Source: Earliella scabrosa (lineage: Eukaryota; Basidiomycota; Agaricomycetes; Polyporales; Polyporaceae). From it: a DNA stretch of 64,000 nt. The DNA is taken from NCBI GenBank assembly GCA_022605405.1, contig JABYQQ010000003.1, forward strand, positions 124,001-188,000, read 5' to 3'. The notes below the pieces were generated by a model. That model had not been told where the DNA came from. It made no database searches and was given only the letters and a program-made list of their open reading frames with translations. Both the position numbers and the translations under genes were made by a program. Shown here one piece after another: positions 12,401 through 21,741 of the stretch (its first letter is position 1; the number at the start of each line of letters is the position of its first letter).

Positions 12401-12503
12401 TTGAGTACACACCGACGGTGAAGTTACTGTCATTCGCAGAAAAAAGGTTGGCGTAAGAACCAAGCGACAAGATCTAAGCGAAATGGAGTGGTACTCACAC
12501 CAT
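9406..12503 (-). CDS. EFT1: Elongation factor 2 (eEF2), ribosomal translocase
   Basis: eEF2 is the GTPase that moves tRNA and mRNA through the ribosome. The start is built from a 5-nt first exon (12499-12503, ATGGT), a 14-nt second exon (12413-12426) and a third exon starting at 12349. Joined, they read [20 protein letters not shown], the canonical N-terminus. GTPase motifs: G1 AHVDHGKST, switch region [18 protein letters not shown]3 [16 protein letters not shown]4 [14 protein letters not shown]. The large exon covering 10605-11987 holds most of domains I-III. The diphthamide loop is intact ([20 protein letters not shown], target His in AIHRGGG). The C-terminus ends [10 protein letters not shown], close to the usual E-I-P-x-L-D-x-Y-x-D-K-L. 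The length of about 840 residues is normal. Small introns cluster at both ends of the gene. Confidence 0.97.
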
Positions 12504-12944
12504 GGTGACAAGTTTTTATGGAGAACGAGAGGTGGAGGTTTGGGAACGACACCGCAGGGATGTCGTGTCAAATAAAGGGGGAGAGTTGAGTCGAGCAGAC
12601 AGGCCGGAGCCGCAGGACTCTTGAGAGGAGGTGTGCAAACTTTTGTTTGAGAGTGGATCCCAGCTTATCGATCGCTTCAGGGCAGGACCCGATCCGCGGT
12701 ATGCACGTGCTCGCTGCCTCTAGCCAACCGCGGCGCGCGTAGATAGTCTGCCTCGCCTGCTCCAGATCTCCATTTCGCTCGCTGTATAGCCCGCTCGGGA
12801 CTCATGTTCGTTGTGATCGACGTCTCTGAGTCGGATTTGACTAGACTCGAAAACCAGTCGATCGGTATGCGCTAAGCGATCAGTCGGAGTGTGAAAGGGA
12901 GGCGCATACCTCAACGACTGGTCAAACTCGAGGGCCCTTTGGCG

Positions 12945-12992
12945 GGGTGGCCGGATTTGGTACCCCGTGTGAAAACGTACTTAGTGAAATCG
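12945..12992 (+). repeat. Left core arm of inverted repeat (48 bp)
   Basis: Starts GGGTGGCCGGATTTGG and ends TTAGTGAAATCG. It is identical, as the reverse complement, to 13560-13607. Confidence 0.95.
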
Positions 12993-13559
12993 CGCAAATG
13001 GCCCTCTGGACAAACGAGAGAACCGGCAGTCCCCTCTCATTGCTTGCCTCTATCCCCGTGAACATCCATACATATATCATTCCAAGCTGCCCCAGGCATA
13101 TGATACTCTATTCGAAATATTATTGGGCCCTCTTCGAGCACAAACCCGTCTTCACTGTTGTGCAGAGCTGGCCTGGGGGTGCTATCATGGGATTGTTGGG
13201 TCAGGACTCCGAAAAATGGAGGCACGGCGCTGTATAAATGTTGGCTAACTGTTCTCACCAGTCATATCAGTCGTGCCGCGCAGACTTTCAGCCGTAGAGT
13301 AGGCAATATGACGTGCAGGAGTAGGAGGAGCCTTGCGAAGCGCTCGTCGAGAGGAGCGCTGCAGTGTGCTGAGCGGCTAAGCGCCCGAAGAGCTCGTTCC
13401 GATGCCTTTGAGGTGTTATTGGGTTACTCTGAGCGGAATAAGGGCACGCTTGCCATCTAGAACGTCTAAGGTAAGAGCAAGGATGGCTTGATTGACAGAT
13501 TATAGGGGACAGTCAACCTGCAGAGTACGTTCTCTCACTTCTCGAGAGGACCGTTTGTA

Positions 13560-13607
13560 CGATTTCACTAAGTACGTTTTCACACGGGGTACCAAATCCG
13601 GCCACCC
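13560..13607 (-). repeat. Right core arm of inverted repeat (48 bp)
   Basis: Starts CGATTTCACTAAG and ends CCGGCCACCC. It is the perfect reverse complement of 12945-12992, while the flanking sequence has diverged. Confidence 0.95.
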
Positions 13608-13944
13608 ACCAAAACGCGCGTCGAGTTTGACCAGCCGTTCGGGTGAACACCCAGAGCGTAGCGGCGGAGTTTGAAACCGACTGATGAACCCGAACGACTG
13701 GATCTCGAGCCTAGGATTTGACATCCCAACCACGAATTTTGACTCGTATGCACCACCGACGCGGAGCCTTCTCGTGCCCTATGCTCGCATTGCACACAGA
13801 GTCTACAATACGAAATCCAGAATGACTCGGGTGTGTTTCGGGGATAGAAGAGTCATTAGGTTTAACGCTTCCACCCAATGCTCGGACTGAACTTAAATCC
13901 AGTGCTCGTAGAGTTCTCGGACGCGCTCTCTGACATCCCCGCTC

Positions 13945-14745
13945 ATGACCATGCCTGAGTCACAATTCCACCCCCTCCAGTTCAACCCCAAGACCGGGGA
14001 GCCGTTCCTGCGCCTCCCAATCCCGCACAACAACATTATCATCACCCCTCCTCGCATGTCTGACGCGGCTGCGATCGTCAAGAATATGACGGACCCGGCT
14101 CTCTACATCTGGCTGACAGGACCCCCACATCCCTACCTGCCTAAACACGCGGAGTATTGGTTGGACAAAATCAAGGCGGCCACTGACGCCGCGTTCGAGA
14201 AACTCCAACGCGCAAATAAGGAGCAGCCGGAGGGGCCTCCGATCCTTGTCGACGAAAGCCCGGTACGCACCATTCGGGAGGTGCGCGAAGACGGCAGCGA
14301 GCTCTTCCTGGGTGATATCGCGCTCCTGCGCGAAATGTGGCCAGATGAGGAGGACCGTGAACTGAAGAAGACACTCACTGAAGCTAATGCGGCCAGGGAG
14401 TTGGGCGATCCTGAGATAGTGTGGTGTATTGGCGGTTCGTCGTTCGAGCATCTGGGCGTGCTTCTGCTTGGTTGACGTTTTTGGTCTGTAGATTACCTTG
14501 CTACTTCTCATCATGGCAGGGGCATCATGAGCGCTGTGGTCAAGACGCTGCTCGAGCAATGGGCCGTACCTCGCATGGGGGTGCGTCAGGTTCGCGTCGA
14601 AACGTTCATAGACAATATCGGCAGTCGGCGCGTTTTTGAGAAAAATGGATTCGTTCATGAGAAGACCGTGCCCGTTCACCAGGTGTTGAACTCGGGTCGC
14701 ACCATCGAAGGCATGGACGTACTATGGTGGCGAGCTTCCCAGTGA
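13945..14745 (+). CDS. GNAT-family N-acetyltransferase, copy 1
   Basis: Two exons (13945-14434, 14492-14745) give about 247 residues. The N-terminal part resembles the RimJ/RimL branch (QFHPLQFNPKTGEPFLRLP, then IIITPPRMSDAAAIVKNM). The acetyl-CoA-binding motif A lies right after the intron: DYLATSHHGRGIMSAVVKTL. Then come VRVETFIDNIGSRRVFEKNG, the Asn/Ser-containing motif B with the usual N-x-x-S-x-R-V-x-E-K pattern, and GFVHEKTVPVH. These features are diagnostic for acetyl transfer from acetyl-CoA. The acceptor is unknown. The ATG at 13951 (MPESQF) is an alternative start and matches the start of the paralogue next door. It is the first of a tandem pair on the same strand. Confidence 0.88.
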
Positions 14746-15135
14746 AAAGTTGATGCGACGTTGGCGGAACCGCGCAGTAAGCCATGTAGCCACGAATATG
14801 GAACTTGCTGACTAACGGCGTAAACGTAGATAGTGAGGGACGGACTTGGCTAGCAAGTGGGACGAGGAGTGGGGATCCAGCGCATTCACACCGCTACGCG
14901 GGTGCCTGAACAGCGACGATGTCTTGCTTAGTTCTTGTGTCATGATTCACTTGAAGCAATCTTCTGGCCACAATCACTCACATTCTCTGTCGGTGTGCAT
15001 GACGACGCAACCTTCCTTCACCGACGCGAGTTTGATGCGATTAGTATGCAGACATGGACATACAAAACCCAACGGGATGATCGGTATCGAATCCAAAGGG
15101 GCCGCTTGCCCTTGTTCCCCTCCTCCATCCTCCCT

Positions 15136-15940
15136 ATGTCTGCGTCACAGTTCTACCCGCTGGAGCGGCATCCACGGACAGGGGAGCCCTTCCTCCGTCT
15201 TCCGGCGCCTTTGGACCAAGTGATCGTGACGCCACCTCGACGAGAAGATGTCCGAGACATAGTCGCCATCCTGAACGATTACCCAATCAAGAGATGGTTG
15301 GACGGTCCACCATTCCCATACCTCGAGATGCATGCCGAAGACTGGATAGCTAAGACGCTGGAACAGTCCGACGCTGTGATGCAGCAGTTGCGGGCGGCGA
15401 ACGAGACCGCACCTGAAGGGCCGCTCGCAAGCGTGAGCGGTTGCCCGGTGGGATGCCTGAGGGGTGTAGAGCAGGATGGGAGGGAGGTGTACCTCGGAGC
15501 GATCGAGTTTACCCGGTGTGGATTTCCAGACCTGTTGAACCGAGCGGAACAGGAGCGCGAGGTGTCGAGGAACGAGAGTAGGCAATGCGGAGACCCCGAG
15601 ATCGTGTGGTGCATAGGCTGTAAGTGGACCGTGCCCCGGGAGTGACGCGTGCTGACGAGTTCCAGATTATCTTGCCGCACCTTTGCACGGACGCGGTTTC
15701 ATGAGCTGCGCACTGCGCACATTGCTCGTCCAGTGGGTCATACCGCGGATGGGGGCGCGTCGAATGCGAGTCGAAACGATCATTGGGAATGTGGGAAGCA
15801 TACGAGTTCTGGAGAAGCAGGGGTTCCGGATATGTAGCAGCGTGAGGAGGGTCAAGGTGACCAGCGCAGGGGAGAGGATTGAGGGCTTTCACGTCCTATG
15901 CTGGCAGATGGGGAGCATGGGCGCCGCGCGTAGGGAGTAG
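15136..15940 (+). CDS. GNAT-family N-acetyltransferase, copy 2
   Basis: Two exons (15136-15619, 15666-15940) give about 252 residues. The protein is collinear with the upstream copy: MSASQFYPLERHPRTGEPFL, VIVTPPRREDVRDIVAILND, GDPEIVWCIG at the exon end, YYLAAPLHGRGFMSCALRTL for the CoA loop, and VETIIGNVGSIRVLEKQGFR for motif B. The intron sits at the same codon region as in copy 1, so the pair arose by duplication of an intron-containing gene. Divergence is high (clearly below half identity in the middle), so the two may use different acceptors. A longer in-frame extension upstream (from 14935) lacks homology, so I chose the Met matching copy 1. Confidence 0.85.
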
Positions 15941-16316
15941 TGGAAGACAAGAGAGGCATTTGCAATCGCTTTGAGTCGCTGTCTGAGAGGTCGAGGACGA
16001 CGCGCCGACGCCGAGAAGATTTCTGAGTACGCGGAGGACGCTGGCCGACAAACAGTGACAGTGCGAGAGAATGGCGGGCGGTGCGTGTGGGGTGTCGGGG
16101 CAGCGTCTGCCGCGGCCTTGCCGGTGGACGAGCGGAGAGGCGCCGAGGGACGGATTGGGAGAGTATCCAAGGACTCCGCTTGCGGGCCCTGTTCGGCACA
16201 GCCCTCCCTGGCGATAGAGCACTCGCCTGGGCTCTGCAGCGCCATCAGCCACTTTCTCTTCCTTTCCTCATCTCCTCTCTTTCGTATTTCGCCCATCTAC
16301 CCTGCCCTCCACAACG

Positions 16317-18149
16317 ATGGGCCTTCTCCGCCCAGCTACGCCGGGCTTCCTCGTCACCCTCATCGCGACCATACTTCTTGCCGTTGTCTCCTTCAATGTC
16401 CCCATCCTCAAGTCCATCTATTTCCTCAAGGCATCCGTCAGGAATGATCAGGTCGATGTATCGGTCACGTTTGGAACGCTGGGCTATTGTCTCGACACCG
16501 GCAATAACCAGACATGCTCAAAGCCCACCGTTGGGTACGAACTGGGTGAGTACTTCTCCGTTCCATCCCCGCCTAGCTACAGCTCGCAACCTAGATGTCA
16601 ACGGTCTGCTGGGAAACCGCCTTCCGATCGAAATCCCCCAGGTACTCGTAAAGTGGGTCACATACGCCCTCGTACTCCACATCGTCGCCCTTCTCCTCTC
16701 CGGCGTGTCTGCCATCTTTGGCTTGCTCGCACACGTCCGCGAGATGTCGATGGCGTACTGCAGCACCTGCGTATCCGGCTTCGCCGCCTCGGTCGCCCTC
16801 ATCGCTTTCATCTTTGATCTCGTCCTCTTCTTCCTCACCAGGAGCCGCATCAACGCAGTGGACGGCGGGCAAGCCGAGATAGGCATGTCCCTTTGGCTCA
16901 CTCTTGCAGCCTGGGTTCTGCTCTTCTTTGCCGGTTGCTTCTACGGCCTCGGTCGGTGCTGCATCAGACGGCGCCCGCGTGGTCCGGACAGAGAAGCAGG
17001 TCGCTCTGCCCCAGACAATTCGTATGCGGAACAGATGCGTCTCGATGCTATCAAGGCAGAGGCGGACAGGAAGGCTCGCCAGGTCGCAGGCAAGAACGAG
17101 GTTGGCCTTCCGGCATTCCAGGAGTATGAACGTCAGCCGTTGACATCGAAGGTGGACGAACATTATGTGGAGGATGGTGACCAGATTGTGCCTTACCACG
17201 CTCAAACTCCATCCAATGGCAGCGGTGTGGGCGCGGGTGCCGCTGGCTACAACCGCAATCAGCAACCTCAGTATTCTGGCGGGTACGCTCAAGCCACGCC
17301 TGGCAACCGCACCGTGGATGCGTACTACAACAACTCTTCCCCCACACCTTCCCGTCCTTCCCCCGCCCGACAGGGTAGCCAGCATACCCAGGCGCCTTCA
17401 ATGTATCATGATCCATACGCTCTTCCTTCTGGCGCAGCGCCGGCTGCTGCTGCCGGCGCGACGGCTGGGTACCTCAGTACCACTCCCTATGGACACCAAC
17501 AACAACCGAGCGGTGCTTCGTATGGTCACGCTGCACGCGGCACGTCCTGTGAGTAATCTGCCTATAAATCTGTGTCACTCGTATTCACTATTGCACGACA
17601 GACCACTCCGCTGTGTCTCACCAGGACACCTACCCACCGCAAGACTATCGCAACTTGGCAGATCCGTTTGCTGCTCAGACTCAGCAGCAGCAGCCGCAGT
17701 TCAACGCTGATTCTTACAACGCGTCGGCCTATATGTACAGTGCCCAGTCGCCACCGCCTAGTGGTGGCTCGAACACCAACCCGTACCGTAACACTCAAGC
17801 GTCCTACCCTCCGGAGCGGAACTACACGCTTGGCGGTGGTGGTTACGGTGACAACGTCGTGCCGGCCCTCAGCCCATCCTACCCCCAGTACGGAAGTGGC
17901 TCGCCTGCACCCTCCACGTCGATGTACAGCACTTCATCCGGGCCATCAACAGCACCACCACCTATCAACACAAGAACGGTCTCTCCTCCAGGAATGCCAC
18001 AGCCGTCAAGCCCACGGGGACCTCGTGATCCAACCCCGTCTATGCCCGCACCAATAGTGGAGTCACCTACGGAAGAGTACAACGATAGCCCGCCGATGTA
18101 CGATGTTGCGACTGCGCAGCCTCCAGGACAGTGGGGCGCAAAGCACTGA
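16317..18149 (+). CDS. palI: PalI/Rim9-type pH-response sensor (SUR7/PalI membrane protein)
   Basis: Three exons (16317-16545, 16595-17548, 17602-18149) give about 576 residues. The N-terminal half is a four-pass SUR7/PalI domain: TM1 GFLVTLIATILLAVVSFNVP, an extracellular loop with a paired-Cys segment (GYCLDTGNNQTCSKP), then hydrophobic segments ALVLHIVALLLSGVSAIFGL, FAASVALIAFIFDLVLFFLT and LWLTLAAWVLLFFAGCFYGL. The cytoplasmic half is Gln/Pro/Ser/Tyr-rich and predicted to be disordered, as in fungal PalI. In ascomycetes, PalI helps the PalH/Rim21 sensor at the plasma membrane in the alkaline-pH pathway that activates PacC. That role is assumed here from the family. The start follows a CT-rich leader (about 16250-16310). 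Confidence 0.88.
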
Positions 18150-18480
18150 TCCCGCCATCCCGATCGCATTCCACCCCGTCTTTCCGTTTGCATCTCACTC
18201 CACGTTTTCTTTCTTGCTTTTGCGCACAGCGTACGCACGGACCTCTTTCTCGCTATGCGGACACGAACCTAGTATATGTCGTAATTATTTCTCCGACCTT
18301 GGGCATTCTTTACGACTCTGCATGTACACTAGCACGGCACCTAGGCAGCGCACGAAATACATTGCACGCGTACGTACTTCTCCGCACTACACTCCGATCG
18401 AGCACTGCACGCAGCCCGCAGCAAGCTGGGGTAGAGGTCAGGTACGTCACTACCTCTTGCCACGAGGACAGCATGTCCTT

Positions 18481-20187
18481 CTACAATTCATCCTTGGCAG
18501 GTGCTCGGCTGTGCGATGCAGGCGGCTCTGTCGATAGGAGCATCGACAAGAAGTCGTGGACGATGTCCGCAGCTGCAATGCCTGTAATCTCGGCTGCGGA
18601 GAACGGGCCAGAGGGGGATTAGTACGGAGAGAAGCGTCCGGGGACAAGTAAACGGGAGCGGGCTGTGTGGGTACACACCATTGTCGTACGCCGGTGAGAC
18701 CTCCACGATGTCCGCGCCGCTATGGCATTCAATAGGTCAGCACTGGACATGGGTGCTGCGGACCGGCATGGCGTAGTGCTTACACGAAGTTGAGGCCGGC
18801 GAGACCGCGGATGATGCGCTTCACTTCACGAGTCGTCCATCCTCCGGCTTCTGGGGTTCCTGTCGCAGGCGCAAGGCCAGGGTCTGGGCGGGCCACAATG
18901 ATGTAGATGTCAAGGCTGACCTCTCCAAAGGATCGATGCACTGACCGATGACATCGATGTCGAGACTAACAAATCAGGGGTCGTGCACGTTGAGCACACA
19001 GCTCACTTGCGAACTGATATCTATATGACTAGGCGTACCTCAAGTAGACGGGTGAATCGCCAACACGCGCACGGATGCGCTTGATGATCCCAGCGACGCC
19101 GATGTCGTCTATGTCGTCGGTCGTGATCAGGTCAAATCCGACTGAGCGGTCGTTGGTCAAGTCAATTTCGCCCTGGATATGGCTTCAGCTGGAGTTTAGC
19201 GGCAACTCTTTCGGGGAGAGACGCATACAGTGAGTTTGCAGCGGATGCCGGCGTGAATGCTCGTGTTGGTCATGAGCCCTTCGGTATAGGCTAGGTGGAA
19301 GAACGTTCCATGGGTGACCACCGATTGTTCCGTTACCGACCCAGGGTAGCCAATCCACGTATCCAGGTGTGCGTCGAAGTGAATAACGGACACTGGCCCG
19401 TAGATTGCATTGAGAGCCCTCAAGATTGGCAGGACGATCGTGTGGTCTCCGCCGAGACTATGAACGAGCGAATTAGTTCGACGCCAGTCTTTTGTTCGGA
19501 GACGCATCTACACACCTCACAATGCGCGGGTGGCTTTTACCGTCTTTGGCAAATTGTTTCGTGACCGGATTTTCATCGAGCGGGGCGCGTGATAGGAGAG
19601 TCCAGTACGCCGTCGTCATCTGGTCGACCGCCAGCTTGTTGTCGAACGGGTTCACGGGCACCTAGATCAACCCGTAGTGCATCAGCCCCGAAACGACTGT
19701 CAAACGACATAGCGTGGAAGCTCACATCGCCGCAGTCGATGACCTTGGACCCGAGCTCATAGGGGTTGTTCTTCCATGCAAGCGTGTACCCTCGCGTCTC
19801 GCGCTGTCTTCTACTTCCCGACCGGATAGCGTGCGGTCCAAAGCGCGCACCCGGTCGATATGTCACCGCCGTGTCGAAAGGCATGCCCAACAGGGCGATA
19901 TCGAACTGCGCGCTTTCATCCTCGAGGCAACGGGAATACGGCAGGTGCGAGAAGGACAGAGGCCCGGAAAAGGGCTGGTCTATCTGTGGACCGTACTTTT
20001 CAATCCATGGAAGGAGTGGTTCGTGGTCCTTCGGGCTTCGTTGAGCTGCGAAGTCTGAAGCTAGGGGCATTTGCGCCGAGTCATGAGAATGGCCATGGTC
20101 TCCTCGGTGAGAATGAACGGAAGATACGTTCGCAAGGAGCGCCAGCAGGAACACGCCCGCACTGAGACCCAGAAAGAAGCTGGACAT
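18481..20187 (-). CDS. Agmatinase-type ureohydrolase with signal peptide and C-terminal KDEL
   Basis: Ureohydrolases split guanidino substrates into urea and an amine using two Mn ions. All metal-ligand blocks are present after splicing: [23 protein letters not shown] and [17 protein letters not shown] (the last across two introns). [18 protein letters not shown] follows, as in agmatinases. The N-terminus is a signal peptide ([19 protein letters not shown]) and then a His/Asp-rich stretch. [19 protein letters not shown] is the typical early agmatinase motif. The last exon ends SRAPAKDEL, so the protein carries an ER-retrieval-type tetrapeptide. Likely location is the ER lumen or secretory route. 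Agmatine is a guess, and other guanidino acids are possible. At least seven exons. The 3' end lies 331 bp from the convergent palI gene. Confidence 0.9.
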
Positions 20188-20539
20188 CTGAGGACTGCCA
20201 GTGATACGCGTCAGTACGACAAACGTGTTGGTCACTGTGGGGGATGGCTTGATCAGGACAAGTTGATAGCAGGACCAGAATAGTTGGGTGCCCACTGGCA
20301 GTTGATAAACCGCGAGTATTCTTACCCACACTGGCACTCGTCGATAGGAAATATAGATAACCCGGACAAAAGTATGTATCCGTCATCTGATCGTCGAGCG
20401 TTACATAGACTACTCTCGCTCTGCGCACCCAAAGGATGTGCATCGTATCCACCACCTTATGACAGAGCACGAACTTACACCGCACAGGTTCGAACGCAAC
20501 GGAGGCAAGAATTCCATCTGCAGCCAGGCTCGACCGCTT

Positions 20540-21633
20540 CTACATCAATCCGGTGCGATGCTTCGTTGCCCTCAGCGGCAGTATGTCCCACTGGCGTCGT
20601 AGCTTCCCCTTCTCGCTCGAAACGGCTACTTCCTCCGCTGTGAGGGCGATGGCCTTCACCGGGCGCAACAGCTCCGGGGAGTCGTCCATCTCCTCGGCTT
20701 CATTACGATCCTGTTCCGCGAGCTCGCCCTCTGTGAGGTCTATCTCGCCGTCGAAAACCTCCTCTGGGGTGGCGTTTGTATTCTTAACCCCGAAAAGCGA
20801 TAAGGGTCCAGCCATTGCGGAATTGAGGAGCGCCGATGCGTTGTCGATTAGTGTGGGAGGCTTGCGCACAGGCACGGAGCTTAGATAGTACGTCTTCTCC
20901 TTCCCAGCTGCGGAGCCGCTCGCGCGCCTGGAGGTGGGAGATCCAGGCGAGGATGGGTCATAAGCGAGCGTCACCGTGATCTCCTGCGTCGCAGGATGGT
21001 AGGCGAAGCGGGGAAGGGGGTGCGAGTATGCGTTCGGGAATGGAAGGGTCACAGGTCGCCTGTGGCGGAGGACAAGATTCTCGTCTGGGAGCAGTGTTCA
21101 GCTTCCGGAACGACAAGTGGTTTCGTAAGACATACCCTCGACATCTATAGCATGCCCAGCAGACCTCGAGCACAAGGCTCCAGAAGAATCAATGAAGAAG
21201 ACCTATCTCTAGAGATTGGTAAATCTGGCCCACATATGAATGGAGGCACATATCGCACAAACCTGGTTGGCCGCCTCGGGACGCCTCATGGCTGGTTCAG
21301 CCATTCATCAAGACAAGGTTGTGCGATCAGCACTGTTCGCTGCTCACATTCCACGAGAGAAGTCTCCGTTGCAGGCCAAAGAATGATTGGCGTCCCATCC
21401 TCCTTCAGACCTTGGAATACATCGAGCACTCGGCCAGTTCCAGCTGAACGCAGCATGAAGTAGCCCTGGGGGAACCCATAGTCGGTGAGTTCCGCGTTTA
21501 GAGGTGGAATTGGTGTCGGTTTGGCATCTTTCTCAGAGGTAATGAGCATGGTCTCAATGTCTGGGATGGGGGAAGAGGACAAGTGTGGTGAACAGCCACC
21601 GAGTATGAGTACAGCCAAGAGGCACGCTTGCAT
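20540..21633 (-). CDS. Beta-trefoil (ricin-B-like fold) carbohydrate-binding type protein, function unknown
   Basis: Four exons join into one frame. The first carries YGFPQGYFMLRSAGTGRVLD and EDGTPIILWPATETSLVE. A short exon, MRRPEAANQ, is next. Then comes VFFIDSSGALCSRSAGHAID. The last exon starts DENLVLRHRRPVTLPFPNAY. The Q-x-F/W-type repeats and the pattern 'RSAGTGRVLDV ... EDGTPIILWP ... NQVFFID ... GHAIDVEDENLVLRHRRP' are those of a ricin-B-lectin-like beta-trefoil in basidiomycete proteins of unknown role. The C-terminal half is acidic and unique. The start is uncertain. The Met at 21633 gives a signal-peptide-like MQACLLAVLILGGCS, whereas the internal Met at about 21549 gives a cytosolic form. 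Nothing indicates a toxin catalytic chain. Confidence 0.75.
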
Positions 21634-21741
21634 GCGCCTGTACGTAGCACGCGCCTATCAAGGTAACTACGAATACAACAAAGTTATAGTACAGGCCACT
21701 CCGAAATACTGTATACTGCACGGGTCGCGGATGGGCGAACG

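Larger units (their letters stand above)
12843..13710. repeat. Long imperfect inverted repeat upstream of EF2
   Basis: Two arms facing each other span about 870 bp. The cores (12945-12992 and 13560-13607) are perfect reverse complements over 48 bp. Outward, matches continue with gaps: a 14-bp identity (12918-12931 with 13621-13634) and a 9-bp identity (12879-12887 with 13677-13685). Inward, similarity decays over about 40-60 bp. The central part of about 450-500 bp has no supported open frame. It could be a non-autonomous DNA transposon with long terminal inverted repeats, or an inverted duplication. I could not identify a target-site duplication. It lies between the divergent EF2 and GNAT genes. 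Confidence 0.75.

Noticed and set aside
13158..13460. Open frame of 100 residues inside the inverted repeat
   Set aside because: No motif, no transposase residues, and composition like the surrounding non-coding DNA. It does not support an autonomous element.
21050..21052. GTG start for a separate small gene at the 3' part of the beta-trefoil locus
   Set aside because: The frame continues upstream through three introns into the beta-trefoil exons, so it is one gene.
20540..21633. Ricin-like toxin
   Set aside because: Only the beta-trefoil lectin fold is seen. There is no ribosome-inactivating catalytic chain or pore-forming part.
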